Below, piece after piece: positions 1 through 6,011 of a stretch of DNA of 8,583 bases. The DNA comes from an uncultured Rikenellaceae bacterium (GTDB lineage Bacteria; Bacteroidota; Bacteroidia; Bacteroidales; Rikenellaceae): the NCBI GenBank assembly GCA_949284665.1, contig CASDWR010000212.1:1-8583 (forward strand), written 5' to 3'. The translations under genes and the position numbers were made by a program. The number at the start of each line of letters is the position of its first letter. Positions within the stretch are counted from its first letter, which is position 1. The notes under the pieces are model-generated. The model was not told the origin of the DNA and made no database searches. It was given only the letters and a program-made list of their open reading frames with translations.

Positions 1-22
1 AAAAAGGAGGGATACCTCTCCT
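1..22 (-). terminator. Rho-independent terminator after the DUF4838 gene
   Basis: Read on the minus strand, AGGAG is followed by a bulged A, then GG, a TAT loop, CC and CTCCT, and then five T residues that reach the window edge. The stem is short (5 + 2 pairs) but the T-run sits directly at its base. It lies about 70 bases past the DUF4838 stop codon and would end the S4/DUF4838 unit. The T-run may continue outside the window. Confidence 0.6.
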
Positions 23-91
23 CCTCTACCCTGTACCGGCAATAAGGTATTACACGGCACTGCACATATCTGTCCATATATTTACCACAGA

Positions 92-1936
92 CTATTCGTC
101 AAGTCTGACATCGTATTGCTTGTAAAAGAGATTCGGCTTCACCTTCGCCTGTAAAAACACTCCGGCATCAGGATATTCGGTTAACCATGCCACCAAAGCA
201 TCCGACATTTCACGAATCTTTTCAGCCGGCAAACCACGCGTCCGCTCCCGCTGAATTTCCAAATCTCGCCATGCGAAAGATAATGCAAGCCAGAGTCTGT
301 TCCATGCGGGAGCAAATGCATCGGCAATCTCTCTTTCTGCCTCAACAGATTCTCGGATTCTCCCGATCTCAGCCATAAAACGGTCATAATCAGCCTCATT
401 TTTAAGCGTGGTTCCAGGGATGCTGCAACCGGTGCGCACGATACGTTCCATCGCATCATAGGCCCTTTGTGCAACCGGCCATGAGTCACCAAATCGGCAC
501 CGGATGAAATCAGCCAACAGTCGCTCCATATTCGCATTGGGTTGCTGAGCGATCTTACCAAGCATGTAATGATTCAGTTCATAAGTCCCCCAGTCGCCTG
601 GTTCGCAATAGATGGATATGCCGCAAATGCCTTTTTTAAGATACCACTGCACATCTTTTTGCATGTAACGGGGTAACAAAACAGGCAAACTGTGCCATGC
701 GTATTTGCGATAATAGGAATAAATACTGATTTCCCCTTCGAAGCCATCCACCCACCTTTCCAAGGCATCGCGGTAGGTATTATTCGCGCCGCTTTCCTCA
801 TAAATCTGCCGCTGGAAACTCTGCCCGATCGGACAAAAATCGACCAGTACGCGTTCATTTAGCACATATTTCATGGATGGCTCCTTATAAAGCGAATATG
901 CCAAACATTCGATTTTCAATTTTGGGAAACGTTCTGCAATTTGGTTAGCGACACGATTCACCAACCGGACATGCATGTCAGAATTGTCGCCGATTCGCGC
1001 ACACGCATCACACTCACACCAGCGAGCTCCGTCAGGCGGCCAGAAATCAAATATATCGATCTCGGGATGTTTCTCGAGATAACGCAACAAACTGTTTACC
1101 AGATACTCCTCTGCATCTTCGTTTGAGGTACAAAAAACGCGTTTCATCTCACGGCTTCTCTGCCCATCAACCATACCGAACCACTCGGGATGGTCACGGA
1201 ACAGTTTCCCATCCTCCATCGCTGCGTTCAGAAAATTCTGATATCCGTGACCGCCCACTTCAATCAAAATACCGCGACGTTGTAATTCCGGGATCAGTTC
1301 GTCACGTACCTTGTCCCACATCACCCTTCCGCGTCCCTGATAGTCGATGGGAAAGACAAAAACATTATACTGCAACTTAGGCATCCACTCGATCAACTGT
1401 TTCATATTTTCCACAGTATGCGAATGGCCCTCCTCGACATACAGTTTTCGATATTTCAACCGTGGTTGACGTACGCTTTTCGTTTTCGAATCATAACGAA
1501 GGGTCGGTGAAAAAGGGACATATTCGTATGCGTCCTCGTAAAAATCGAATCCCGGAGCAAGCCATCGGCAACCCAGCTCTTCCAGGAAAGAATAGACAAC
1601 GTAAAGCAATCCTCTCGGGCCGCCCGCCTTCAATTCAATACTATCATGCCGAAGTTCCACGGCATACTCTTCTTCTCCCATACGGCAGTCATAATCGAGG
1701 ATAATTGCACGGCTTTTGTCCGAAAACTGTGAAAATCCGGCTCCGGTCATCTTATTCAAATAAAAGACAAGTTCCTCTGCAGCCAAAACCGCTGTTTCAT
1801 CCTCTTCCACCCGATTGACGATCGCGTATTCTGCACGACCGTCTTTCGCAAGCACCACTTTTTTCGCCTCTACACGAAAAGTACATGCAACGACGCACAT
1901 CAGCCCCGCGCACAACAATTTCCATTGACAATTCAT
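92..1936 (-). CDS. Secreted DUF4838 domain protein with alpha-glucuronidase-like N-terminal domain
   Basis: This is a 614-residue exported protein. Residues 1-24 form a signal peptide (charged start, core LLCAGLMCVVAC, cleavage after VEA), so it acts in the periplasm or at the cell surface. Residues 25-135 resemble the N-terminal domain seen in GH67 alpha-glucuronidases and related hydrolases (AAEELVFYLNKMTG near 52, GPRGLLYVVYSFLEELG near 106). Residues 160-450 fit DUF4838: PDGARWCECDAC at 301-312 is the cysteine-bearing motif I associate with the family, and NVFVFPIDY near 191 and CEPGDWGTYELNHYM near 444 look like barrel strands. The C-terminal 160 residues are helical. DUF4838 proteins are presumed glycan-active, but I know of no settled substrate. 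The start is 15 bases after a possible small ORF and 150 bases after the S4 gene, on the same strand. Family call firm, function not. Confidence 0.85.
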   Translation of the reverse strand: MNCQWKLLCAGLMCVVACTFRVEAKKVVLAKDGRAEYAIVNRVEEDETAVLAAEELVFYLNKMTGAGFSQFSDKSRAIILDYDCRMGEEEYAVELRHDSIELKAGGPRGLLYVVYSFLEELGCRWLAPGFDFYEDAYEYVPFSPTLRYDSKTKSVRQPRLKYRKLYVEEGHSHTVENMKQLIEWMPKLQYNVFVFPIDYQGRGRVMWDKVRDELIPELQRRGILIEVGGHGYQNFLNAAMEDGKLFRDHPEWFGMVDGQRSREMKRVFCTSNEDAEEYLVNSLLRYLEKHPEIDIFDFWPPDGARWCECDACARIGDNSDMHVRLVNRVANQIAERFPKLKIECLAYSLYKEPSMKYVLNERVLVDFCPIGQSFQRQIYEESGANNTYRDALERWVDGFEGEISIYSYYRKYAWHSLPVLLPRYMQKDVQWYLKKGICGISIYCEPGDWGTYELNHYMLGKIAQQPNANMERLLADFIRCRFGDSWPVAQRAYDAMERIVRTGCSIPGTTLKNEADYDRFMAEIGRIRESVEAEREIADAFAPAWNRLWLALSFAWRDLEIQRERTRGLPAEKIREMSDALVAWLTEYPDAGVFLQAKVKPNLFYKQYDVRLDE

Positions 1937-1951
1937 AACAATTTGTTTTCC

Positions 1952-2086
1952 CTAGTTTCTTTTCTTCCCGAACAGAAAGAACATTGTTGCGGCACCGGCA
2001 GGATCCAGTACCCACCACCAGCACTCCGCATTCGGGACAAAGGTAACTTTTTTTCCCGAAAATTTTCGTCCCGTACGAACTTTCAT
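1952..2086 (-). CDS. Possible 44-residue protein between the S4 and DUF4838 genes (frame uncertain)
   Basis: The S4 stop TGA is followed at once by an ATG that opens 44 codons, ending in TAG 15 bases before the DUF4838 start. The product starts MKVRTGRKFSGKK, contains NAECWWWVLDPAGAA and ends FLFGKKRN. It fits the gap exactly, which favours it. A competing frame starts with GTG at 2090, overlapping the S4 stop, and reads through YLCPECGVLVVGTGSCRCR near 2045-1990, which looks like a zinc ribbon. That frame does not close until 1797, 140 bases inside the DUF4838 gene. I recognise neither product. One may be real and the other a shadow, or the zinc-ribbon frame may have lost its stop through a frameshift. 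Confidence 0.35.
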   Translation of the reverse strand: MKVRTGRKFSGKKVTFVPNAECWWWVLDPAGAATMFFLFGKKRN

Positions 2087-2482
2087 TCACTCGTCACTGT
2101 CGAAATCGAACCCTTCCATCAGTGCATCCATCTGCCTGCGTTCCTTTTTCGTCGGACGTCCGGCACCGCGATCACGCACAATAAAGATCGTTTCACGCGG
2201 TACGGTCAATTTATCGAGTTCTTCCTGCGGCGTATTATTCTCTGCATAAAGAACGACATTTTTTGCCGGTTGCCGACTGGAAACCAATTCCTTGACACGA
2301 TAGGTGTAGATCACCGGCATCTTTCTGACCCGAATCTCATCACCAACCTTCACCTCGCGCGAAGGCTTGCACACAGAGCCATTGACCCACACGCGATTGT
2401 TCCGACAAGCCTCCGCCGCGTCACTTCGTGTCTTGAATATCCGCACGGCCCACAACCATTTGTCGATGCGTATACTGTCCAT
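2087..2482 (-). CDS. S4-domain RNA-binding protein, Hsp15 (HslR) type
   Basis: This 131-residue protein opens with an S4 domain at about residues 3-65: RIDKWLWAVRIFKTRSDAA, then NNRVWVNG and VKVGDEIRV. These are the hallmark stretches of Hsp15-like proteins. The tail is charged (GRPTKKERRQMDAL, then an acidic end), as in Bacteroidetes homologues. In E. coli, Hsp15 binds free 50S subunits that carry a stalled nascent chain; the same role here is inferred from family. The start is well set: GGAGG at 2492-2496 lies nine bases before the ATG. Genes downstream on the same strand may be cotranscribed. Confidence 0.88.
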   Translation of the reverse strand: MDSIRIDKWLWAVRIFKTRSDAAEACRNNRVWVNGSVCKPSREVKVGDEIRVRKMPVIYTYRVKELVSSRQPAKNVVLYAENNTPQEELDKLTVPRETIFIVRDRGAGRPTKKERRQMDALMEGFDFDSDE

Positions 2483-2491
2483 ATCATTTTA

Positions 2492-2508
2492 CCTCCGTCG
2501 CAAAGGTA
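2492..2508 (-). promoter_or_regulatory. Promoter -7 element and Shine-Dalgarno for the S4 gene
   Basis: On the minus strand TACCTTTG (2508-2501) matches the Bacteroidetes -7 consensus TAnnTTTG, but no TTTG sits about 19 bases upstream. GGAGG (2496-2492) is an unusually strong Shine-Dalgarno for this phylum. The mRNA leader would be very short, roughly 10-15 bases. The element is divergent from the plus-strand promoter at 2570-2600. Confidence 0.45.
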
Positions 2509-2569
2509 ACCATTCCCGGCAATATCCGTACAGTCCGATACCATACGAACACAATATCATTACAAAATT

Positions 2570-2600
2570 TTTGTATTTTCAAATGTATGTTTTAACTTTG
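2570..2600 (+). promoter_or_regulatory. Consensus Bacteroidetes sigma-ABfr promoter
   Basis: TTTG at 2570-2573 and TAACTTTG at 2593-2600 are separated by exactly 19 bases, matching the Bacteroides consensus TTTG-N19-TAnnTTTG with no mismatch. Transcription should start near 2605-2608 and run rightward into a strand where no long gene is present, only the small ORF at 2719-2877 and the terminator at 2885-2980. Confidence 0.72.
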
Positions 2601-2605
2601 TAATC

Positions 2606-2627
2606 GCAATTCGTTTCGGTGAATTGC
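2606..2627 (+). promoter_or_regulatory. 5'-end stem-loop of the plus-strand transcript
   Basis: GCAATTC (2606-2612) and GAATTGC (2621-2627) form a 7-bp perfect stem with an 8-base loop, at the expected 5' end of the transcript from the 2570-2600 promoter. A second GAATTGC at 2699-2705 could compete for the same 5' strand. Such a hairpin could protect the RNA from decay or take part in a switch; both roles are inferred. Confidence 0.4.
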
Positions 2628-2718
2628 TTGTTTCGTTTCGGTCTCAACAAAAATCCAGTAATTTTCAGACAAGACCGAGCACAATTTATCCCCGACGTGA
2701 ATTGCGGCTCACGCTGTA

Positions 2719-2877
2719 ATGGCACGGGATATGAAACAATTGTTCTACGCTATACAGCGTGGGCTATATGTGCTTTCTTTTGTCTGGGTAGCTGGAATCC
2801 TTGTTGAGAGAAAAGTGCGGTATGGTCCACGTTTTTATTTGCCGGACCGCCGTGAACGGATCGGATTCACCGAATAA
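2719..2877 (+). CDS. Small single-span membrane protein (48-52 residues)
   Basis: From ATG 2719 the ORF encodes 52 residues; from the in-frame ATG at 2731, 48. The product has one hydrophobic stretch (LYVLSFVWVAGILV) and then a basic tail, ERKVRYGPRFYLPDRRERIG. By the positive-inside rule the tail should face the cytoplasm. I do not recognise the family. Support comes from context: a consensus promoter 120 bases upstream and a terminator starting eight bases after the stop. The start codons sit in the loop of a long stem, ACGCTGTA (2711-2718) with TACAGCGT (2753-2760), extendable to about 12-13 pairs with wobble, so translation may be damped. The ORF is too short for statistics to settle, and a non-coding structured RNA remains possible. 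Confidence 0.5.
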   Translation: MARDMKQLFYAIQRGLYVLSFVWVAGILVERKVRYGPRFYLPDRRERIGFTE

Positions 2878-2884
2878 AAGACAT

Positions 2885-2980
2885 AAACGGTGACTCGAAT
2901 CGAATAATGGGGTCCGGCGTAACACAATAGGGGGAAAAGTTACATTCAAGCCGGAATCACGAGGGAGTCACCGTTTTTTT
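2885..2980 (+). terminator. Nested inverted repeat ending in a T-run (terminator-like)
   Basis: AAACGGTGACTC (2885-2896) pairs perfectly with GAGTCACCGTTT (2965-2976), and T residues run from 2974 to 2980. Inside, TCCGGC (2913-2918) pairs with GCCGGA (2950-2955), and GTAAC (2919-2923) with GTTAC (2939-2943). This is much larger than a normal terminator hairpin. The T-run at only one end favours a rightward terminator for the small gene. A miniature inverted-repeat element with 12-bp ends is an alternative, but I see no flanking target duplication. Confidence 0.55.
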
Positions 2981-3000
2981 GATATGTCTGATCAAGTCTC

Positions 3001-3687
3001 CGTTACCGTGTCTTTGGCGATTCCACCACCTTCCCCTATCCGTAATACTCATTTTGCAAGTTCCGAAACATTAAAGACATCAAGGTTGCGAGAATTTTGA
3101 ACAATACCTGAAGTGTGGCACCTCCTTCGAGCGACTCAATGTCTGCATGAGGGGAACTCCATCGATAATAATGTTTGAAGTTCCCCTCCATTGACAGAAA
3201 TGCCCCCACAAATTGTCATGTTTGCTCCGGCACCGGACTCTCCGGAAGTTGTGATGATTTGAAGCCCGAAACTAAACTTTGAAATACCGTACCTCCTGTG
3301 GTTCGCCAAATCCCAACCCGATTAAACGAAGAGGCAACTCCTCTCACATCACGCCTTAACTGCATACCGCAACCCTCAACAACCGCCTCACCGGATTTGT
3401 TGCAGGTCTCAGATGATTTAACCGTAGGCAGTCTTGCCCTTAACGACAGGCACTCAAACACGCATCATACCGATATGATAGTTCCACATACACTTGCCGA
3501 CAAGCGAAATTACAAGCACAAACTTACCATTACGGCCTGTCGCAGTAGCCCGGTTAGACTGTTTTGCAAGCACTGACCCATGATCGTTTTTTTGTCAACA
3601 ACACTTTCCACGCTTACCTGTTATCGGATTCTGGGCAAAAGCCCCGTTACCCCCAAATAACATATGAAGAGTAAATTGCAAACACCA
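3001..3687 (-). pseudogene. Decayed N-terminal remnant of a SusC-like TonB-dependent receptor
   Basis: Piecing frames together on the minus strand recovers the N-terminal landmarks of a SusC-type outer-membrane glycan importer. A signal-peptide end AFAQNPITGK starts at 3642. A carboxypeptidase-like domain follows (TGRNGKFVLVIS near 3540, VPVVKGKTAYG near 3453). The plug start EAVVEGCGMQLRRDVRGVAS lies near 3390, then ESGAGANMTICGGISVNGG at 3240, IIIDGVPL near 3172 and ADIESLEGG at 3146. At least four frame changes (near 3420, 3240, 3180 and 3146) and in-frame stops at 3597, 3456 and 3420 rule out function. Only about 220 of a usual 1000 residues remain, and the barrel and any SusD partner are gone. 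It lies directly after the GH50-like gene on the same strand, so both probably belonged to one polysaccharide utilization locus. Confidence 0.8.
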
Positions 3688-3750
3688 ATTATCCTCCAGG
3701 CAAAAGTGCCACACCTAAGAAAGTCTCGTCTATGTTGATTCTGCCGCCCG

Positions 3751-5172
3751 CTACTTATGCGCATCAAAATAACGGGCAAGCTCATATACATTCATATTGA
3801 GTTGTTTCATTAGGCGAGCAAGGGGTTGATATACTTCGTAGTTATTATCCACCAGTCCCTTGTTCGAGTCGACATTTGAAGGGTCTACTCCCTTGGCCGT
3901 TGGATCGTTGTCTTGATAGCGGAACCAGTGCCAACCTACGCAGTTACCCGACTCCAATAGCCCAAGCGTAAAGTGTTGGTAGGCATATCCACGATCCTGT
4001 TGCGTGCGAACAGCAAAACCTGCTCCCGAGGTGTTTGCAAGCCCCGAATCCATACCCTTTGTGTAGAACTCTGTGATGACAAATGGTTTCTGCGCCCACT
4101 CTCCCCAATTCCGCATTAGCTCTTGGTCAGGAGTCCAAGAACCATAATAATTGATCGAAACCACATCGCAATATCTACCAGCTGCCTCTATGACCTCTTT
4201 GATATATTTAGGTTTCCCGTGTAGGCGACTACCTAAAAACATATGATTGGGGTCATATCTTTTGATAGCCTTAGATACAATTGAGTAGTAACGCTCGGCA
4301 ACTAATCCCACAAAAGCTGCGCGATGTGCATCCGTAATCTGATCTCTGGTAATGTGCTGCTCTTCAAGCCATGCTTCAGCCGCCTTGCGACCGGGATCAT
4401 CCGGATTAGGCAATGAAAGGTAGCCTTCAAGATTCTCAAGCGTTAGCGGCATCTCGTTGTCGGAGAAGTAACCCACCAAGTTCTTATCATCTCTGTATTG
4501 TACCAGTTGCTGTGCCTGCTCGTCGCAGAAAATTTCAAATTGAGGATCGAAAACAAAAATCGTCTGATTGGGATAGCCTATATTACCGGGACGTTGATAT
4601 GTCCCACCCCGCTTTTCTCCATAGCGAGCCATAAAGTTAAGCATTGGGGTATAGGTAAATTGAGTCTCATTCTCCTTGTCAAACTCTCTGACCAAACTAT
4701 CCTCAGACCACGAACCTGACCCATAAAATCCCAAAGACTGAAGCGTATCGACAGTATTTGCGATCCATCTCTTCTCATCGCCGAACTTACTTTTAAACTG
4801 AGACTTATTACGATCCGACTTTCCAGGGCGAACTCCGACTACAGCAATGTTCAGATTGCGGTAACCATAAGGGTCAACCATCCACCAGCGATTACCATCT
4901 TTGACAGCATAGAAAAAACCTGTTGCCTCATAACGTTTTGTACAATCGCTGCCATATTCATTTTGCGCAGTCACTTCAACTGCCTTAAATCCGTGCAAAC
5001 TATCAACGATACGTGTATCATTCATCGTCCATTTTGGGGTTTTGCCACCTTTAAGACTTGAACAAGATTCAACCTTCATCGGACTGTAATCTTGACCTAC
5101 TGCCGAAAGAGATATCATCGTACAGAGTACGATATTAAAAATTGTCCTCATAATCTTCAGAGTTGTTTTCAT
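3751..5172 (-). CDS. GH50-like glycoside hydrolase (beta-agarase type), exported
   Basis: This 473-residue protein has a signal peptide (IFNIVLCTMISLSAVGQ, residues 11-27) and a (beta/alpha)8-barrel body. GYFSDNEMPL (234-243) and PFVITEFYTKGMDSGLANT (363-381) resemble the acid/base (E240) and nucleophile (E368) regions of GH50 beta-agarases; SGAGFAVRTQQDRGYAYQHF (382-401) also fits that family. GH50 enzymes are retaining clan GH-A hydrolases that cut agarose into neoagaro-oligosaccharides; the substrate here is inferred and could be a related galactan. It is shorter than marine GH50 agarases, which I recall as over 700 residues with an extra N-terminal module. The start lies seven bases after the end of a broken lipoprotein gene, with no clear ribosome site; Met8 is an alternative. 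The frame is intact although both neighbours are pseudogenes. By eye, AT content is higher than in the flanking genes. Confidence 0.75.
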   Translation of the reverse strand: MKTTLKIMRTIFNIVLCTMISLSAVGQDYSPMKVESCSSLKGGKTPKWTMNDTRIVDSLHGFKAVEVTAQNEYGSDCTKRYEATGFFYAVKDGNRWWMVDPYGYRNLNIAVVGVRPGKSDRNKSQFKSKFGDEKRWIANTVDTLQSLGFYGSGSWSEDSLVREFDKENETQFTYTPMLNFMARYGEKRGGTYQRPGNIGYPNQTIFVFDPQFEIFCDEQAQQLVQYRDDKNLVGYFSDNEMPLTLENLEGYLSLPNPDDPGRKAAEAWLEEQHITRDQITDAHRAAFVGLVAERYYSIVSKAIKRYDPNHMFLGSRLHGKPKYIKEVIEAAGRYCDVVSINYYGSWTPDQELMRNWGEWAQKPFVITEFYTKGMDSGLANTSGAGFAVRTQQDRGYAYQHFTLGLLESGNCVGWHWFRYQDNDPTAKGVDPSNVDSNKGLVDNNYEVYQPLARLMKQLNMNVYELARYFDAHK

Positions 5173-5179
5173 ATTCTAT

Positions 5180-5642
5180 TTAGTATATTTTGCAGACACG
5201 AATTGCATCGTCAAGCAGGTCTGAATAATTCTCCAACGTCTCAGCAAGCGCGGTGAGTCCAAAAACTGTGATTCCGCGCCAATTGGAAAAGTCAACATCG
5301 TTGTTCCAAGAACCATCTCCCAACATTACATTGTTTTCGCCCCACCTAAACAGTCGTTATGCCGCATCAATATTTTTCATCTCCCGTGTGACGGGCCACA
5401 TACATCAAAGGGAGGATTGCATCAGTACAGTGTCCGTATATTCTGGCACATCCTGCACAAATAATACCTCCGTCAATTGACGGGTTATCACTTTTGATTG
5501 GATCCCTTATCAATGCATCACACCAATCCTTTAACAAAGAGAACGCCTCTGCTTGTCCTTTTTTAACAGGCTTTACTTTCGGGTTTGCGCTGCATCCACC
5601 GATGGCTAGAAATGCTAAAACCGTAATTGCGGTTAATCTCAT
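5180..5642 (-). pseudogene. Broken lipoprotein gene, probable alpha/alpha-barrel polysaccharide-locus protein
   Basis: From ATG 5642 the frame starts with a lipoprotein signal (MRLTAITVLAFLAIGGCS, lipobox Cys at residue 17). It continues through SIDGGIICAGCARIYGHCTD and LMYVARHTGDEKY to a TGA at 5369-5367. In a shifted frame the protein resumes as NIDAA, meets an in-frame TAA near 5357, then reads RLFRWGENNVMLGDGSWNND and WRGITVFGLTALAETLENY to a TAA at 5182-5180. The pattern resembles six-hairpin (alpha/alpha) proteins found in Bacteroidetes polysaccharide loci, recognised from memory only. About 150 codons remain, so a large C-terminal part appears deleted, bringing the GH50-like start to within seven bases. 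One frameshift plus one stop could in principle include sequencing error, but the missing C-terminus could not. Confidence 0.65.
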
Positions 5643-5788
5643 TCCCGTTTGTAGTTTGTTAATTACAAAATAACATATAATACCGAAATGATAATGGTTG
5701 AATAGTACAAAAGAAGAGCAGAATAATATAGAAACCGCAGATTTTCCAAAAGAAGAGATGGGTTTCACGCATAGACAACCGCCCCAAT

Positions 5789-5803
5789 ACACACTTTGTG
5801 TGT
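5789..5803. repeat. Small perfect hairpin ACACAC-TTT-GTGTGT
   Basis: A 6-bp perfect inverted repeat with a 3-base loop overlaps the last base of the TAA (5805-5803) that closes the gene fragment on the minus strand. No T-run follows on either strand, so it is at best a weak terminator. Confidence 0.3.
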
Positions 5804-5967
5804 TAGCAAATCTTCTCTTCTGTCATGCGATCGAATAGCAAATTAGGGTACACTTCTTGAATCGGAGGATATGTGATGGTTACAACCGTATTATGTTGGC
5901 TTTTAAGAGGTACAAAAGCCACAACAGGGGAGAACACATCCAGGGAAACATACCCATTGATGGTATG
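5803..5967 (-). pseudogene. C-terminal 54 codons of a truncated gene
   Basis: An open frame of 54 codons begins without a start codon just after a TGA at 5970-5968 and ends at TAA 5805-5803. It reads HTINGYVSLDVFSPVVAF, then VPLKSQHNTVVTITYPPIQE, then VYPNLLFDRMTEEKIC. This looks like the end of a beta-sandwich domain and not a random frame: hydrophobic residues alternate and codons look normal. I do not recognise the family. It sits 160 bases upstream of the broken lipoprotein gene on the same strand, as a preceding member of one operon would. Everything before 5968 is replaced by sequence that continues into the phage block. CATACC occurs at both 5967-5962 and 5994-5989 in the same frame, so a small rearrangement at the edge is possible. 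Confidence 0.5.
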
Positions 5968-6011
5968 TCATCTACATCTATTTCACACGGTATGGGGCAG
6001 TGGGGCATACG

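Noticed and set aside
2619..2807. 62-codon plus-strand frame starting with GTG just downstream of the promoter
   Set aside because: It overlaps the better ORF at 2719-2877, starts inside the 5' hairpin and lacks coherent protein character.
2606..2980. Plus-strand transcript as RNase P RNA, tmRNA or 6S RNA
   Set aside because: None of the conserved core strings expected for these RNAs could be found, and the length alone is not evidence.
3298..3576. Plus-strand 92-codon ORF in the region after the GH50-like gene
   Set aside because: It is antisense to the SusC remnant, has no ribosome site, and its product is low-complexity in Ser/Thr/His without recognisable features.
3109..3717. GTGTGGCAC near 3114 and its inverse GTGCCACAC near 3704 as possible ends of an insertion sequence
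   Set aside because: Only nine bases match, there is no transposase between them, and the intervening sequence is explained as a SusC remnant.
5666..5711. Promoter for the broken lipoprotein gene (TTTG 5711-5708, TTATTTTG 5673-5666)
   Set aside because: The spacing is 34 bases instead of about 19, and the -7 element has a mismatch.
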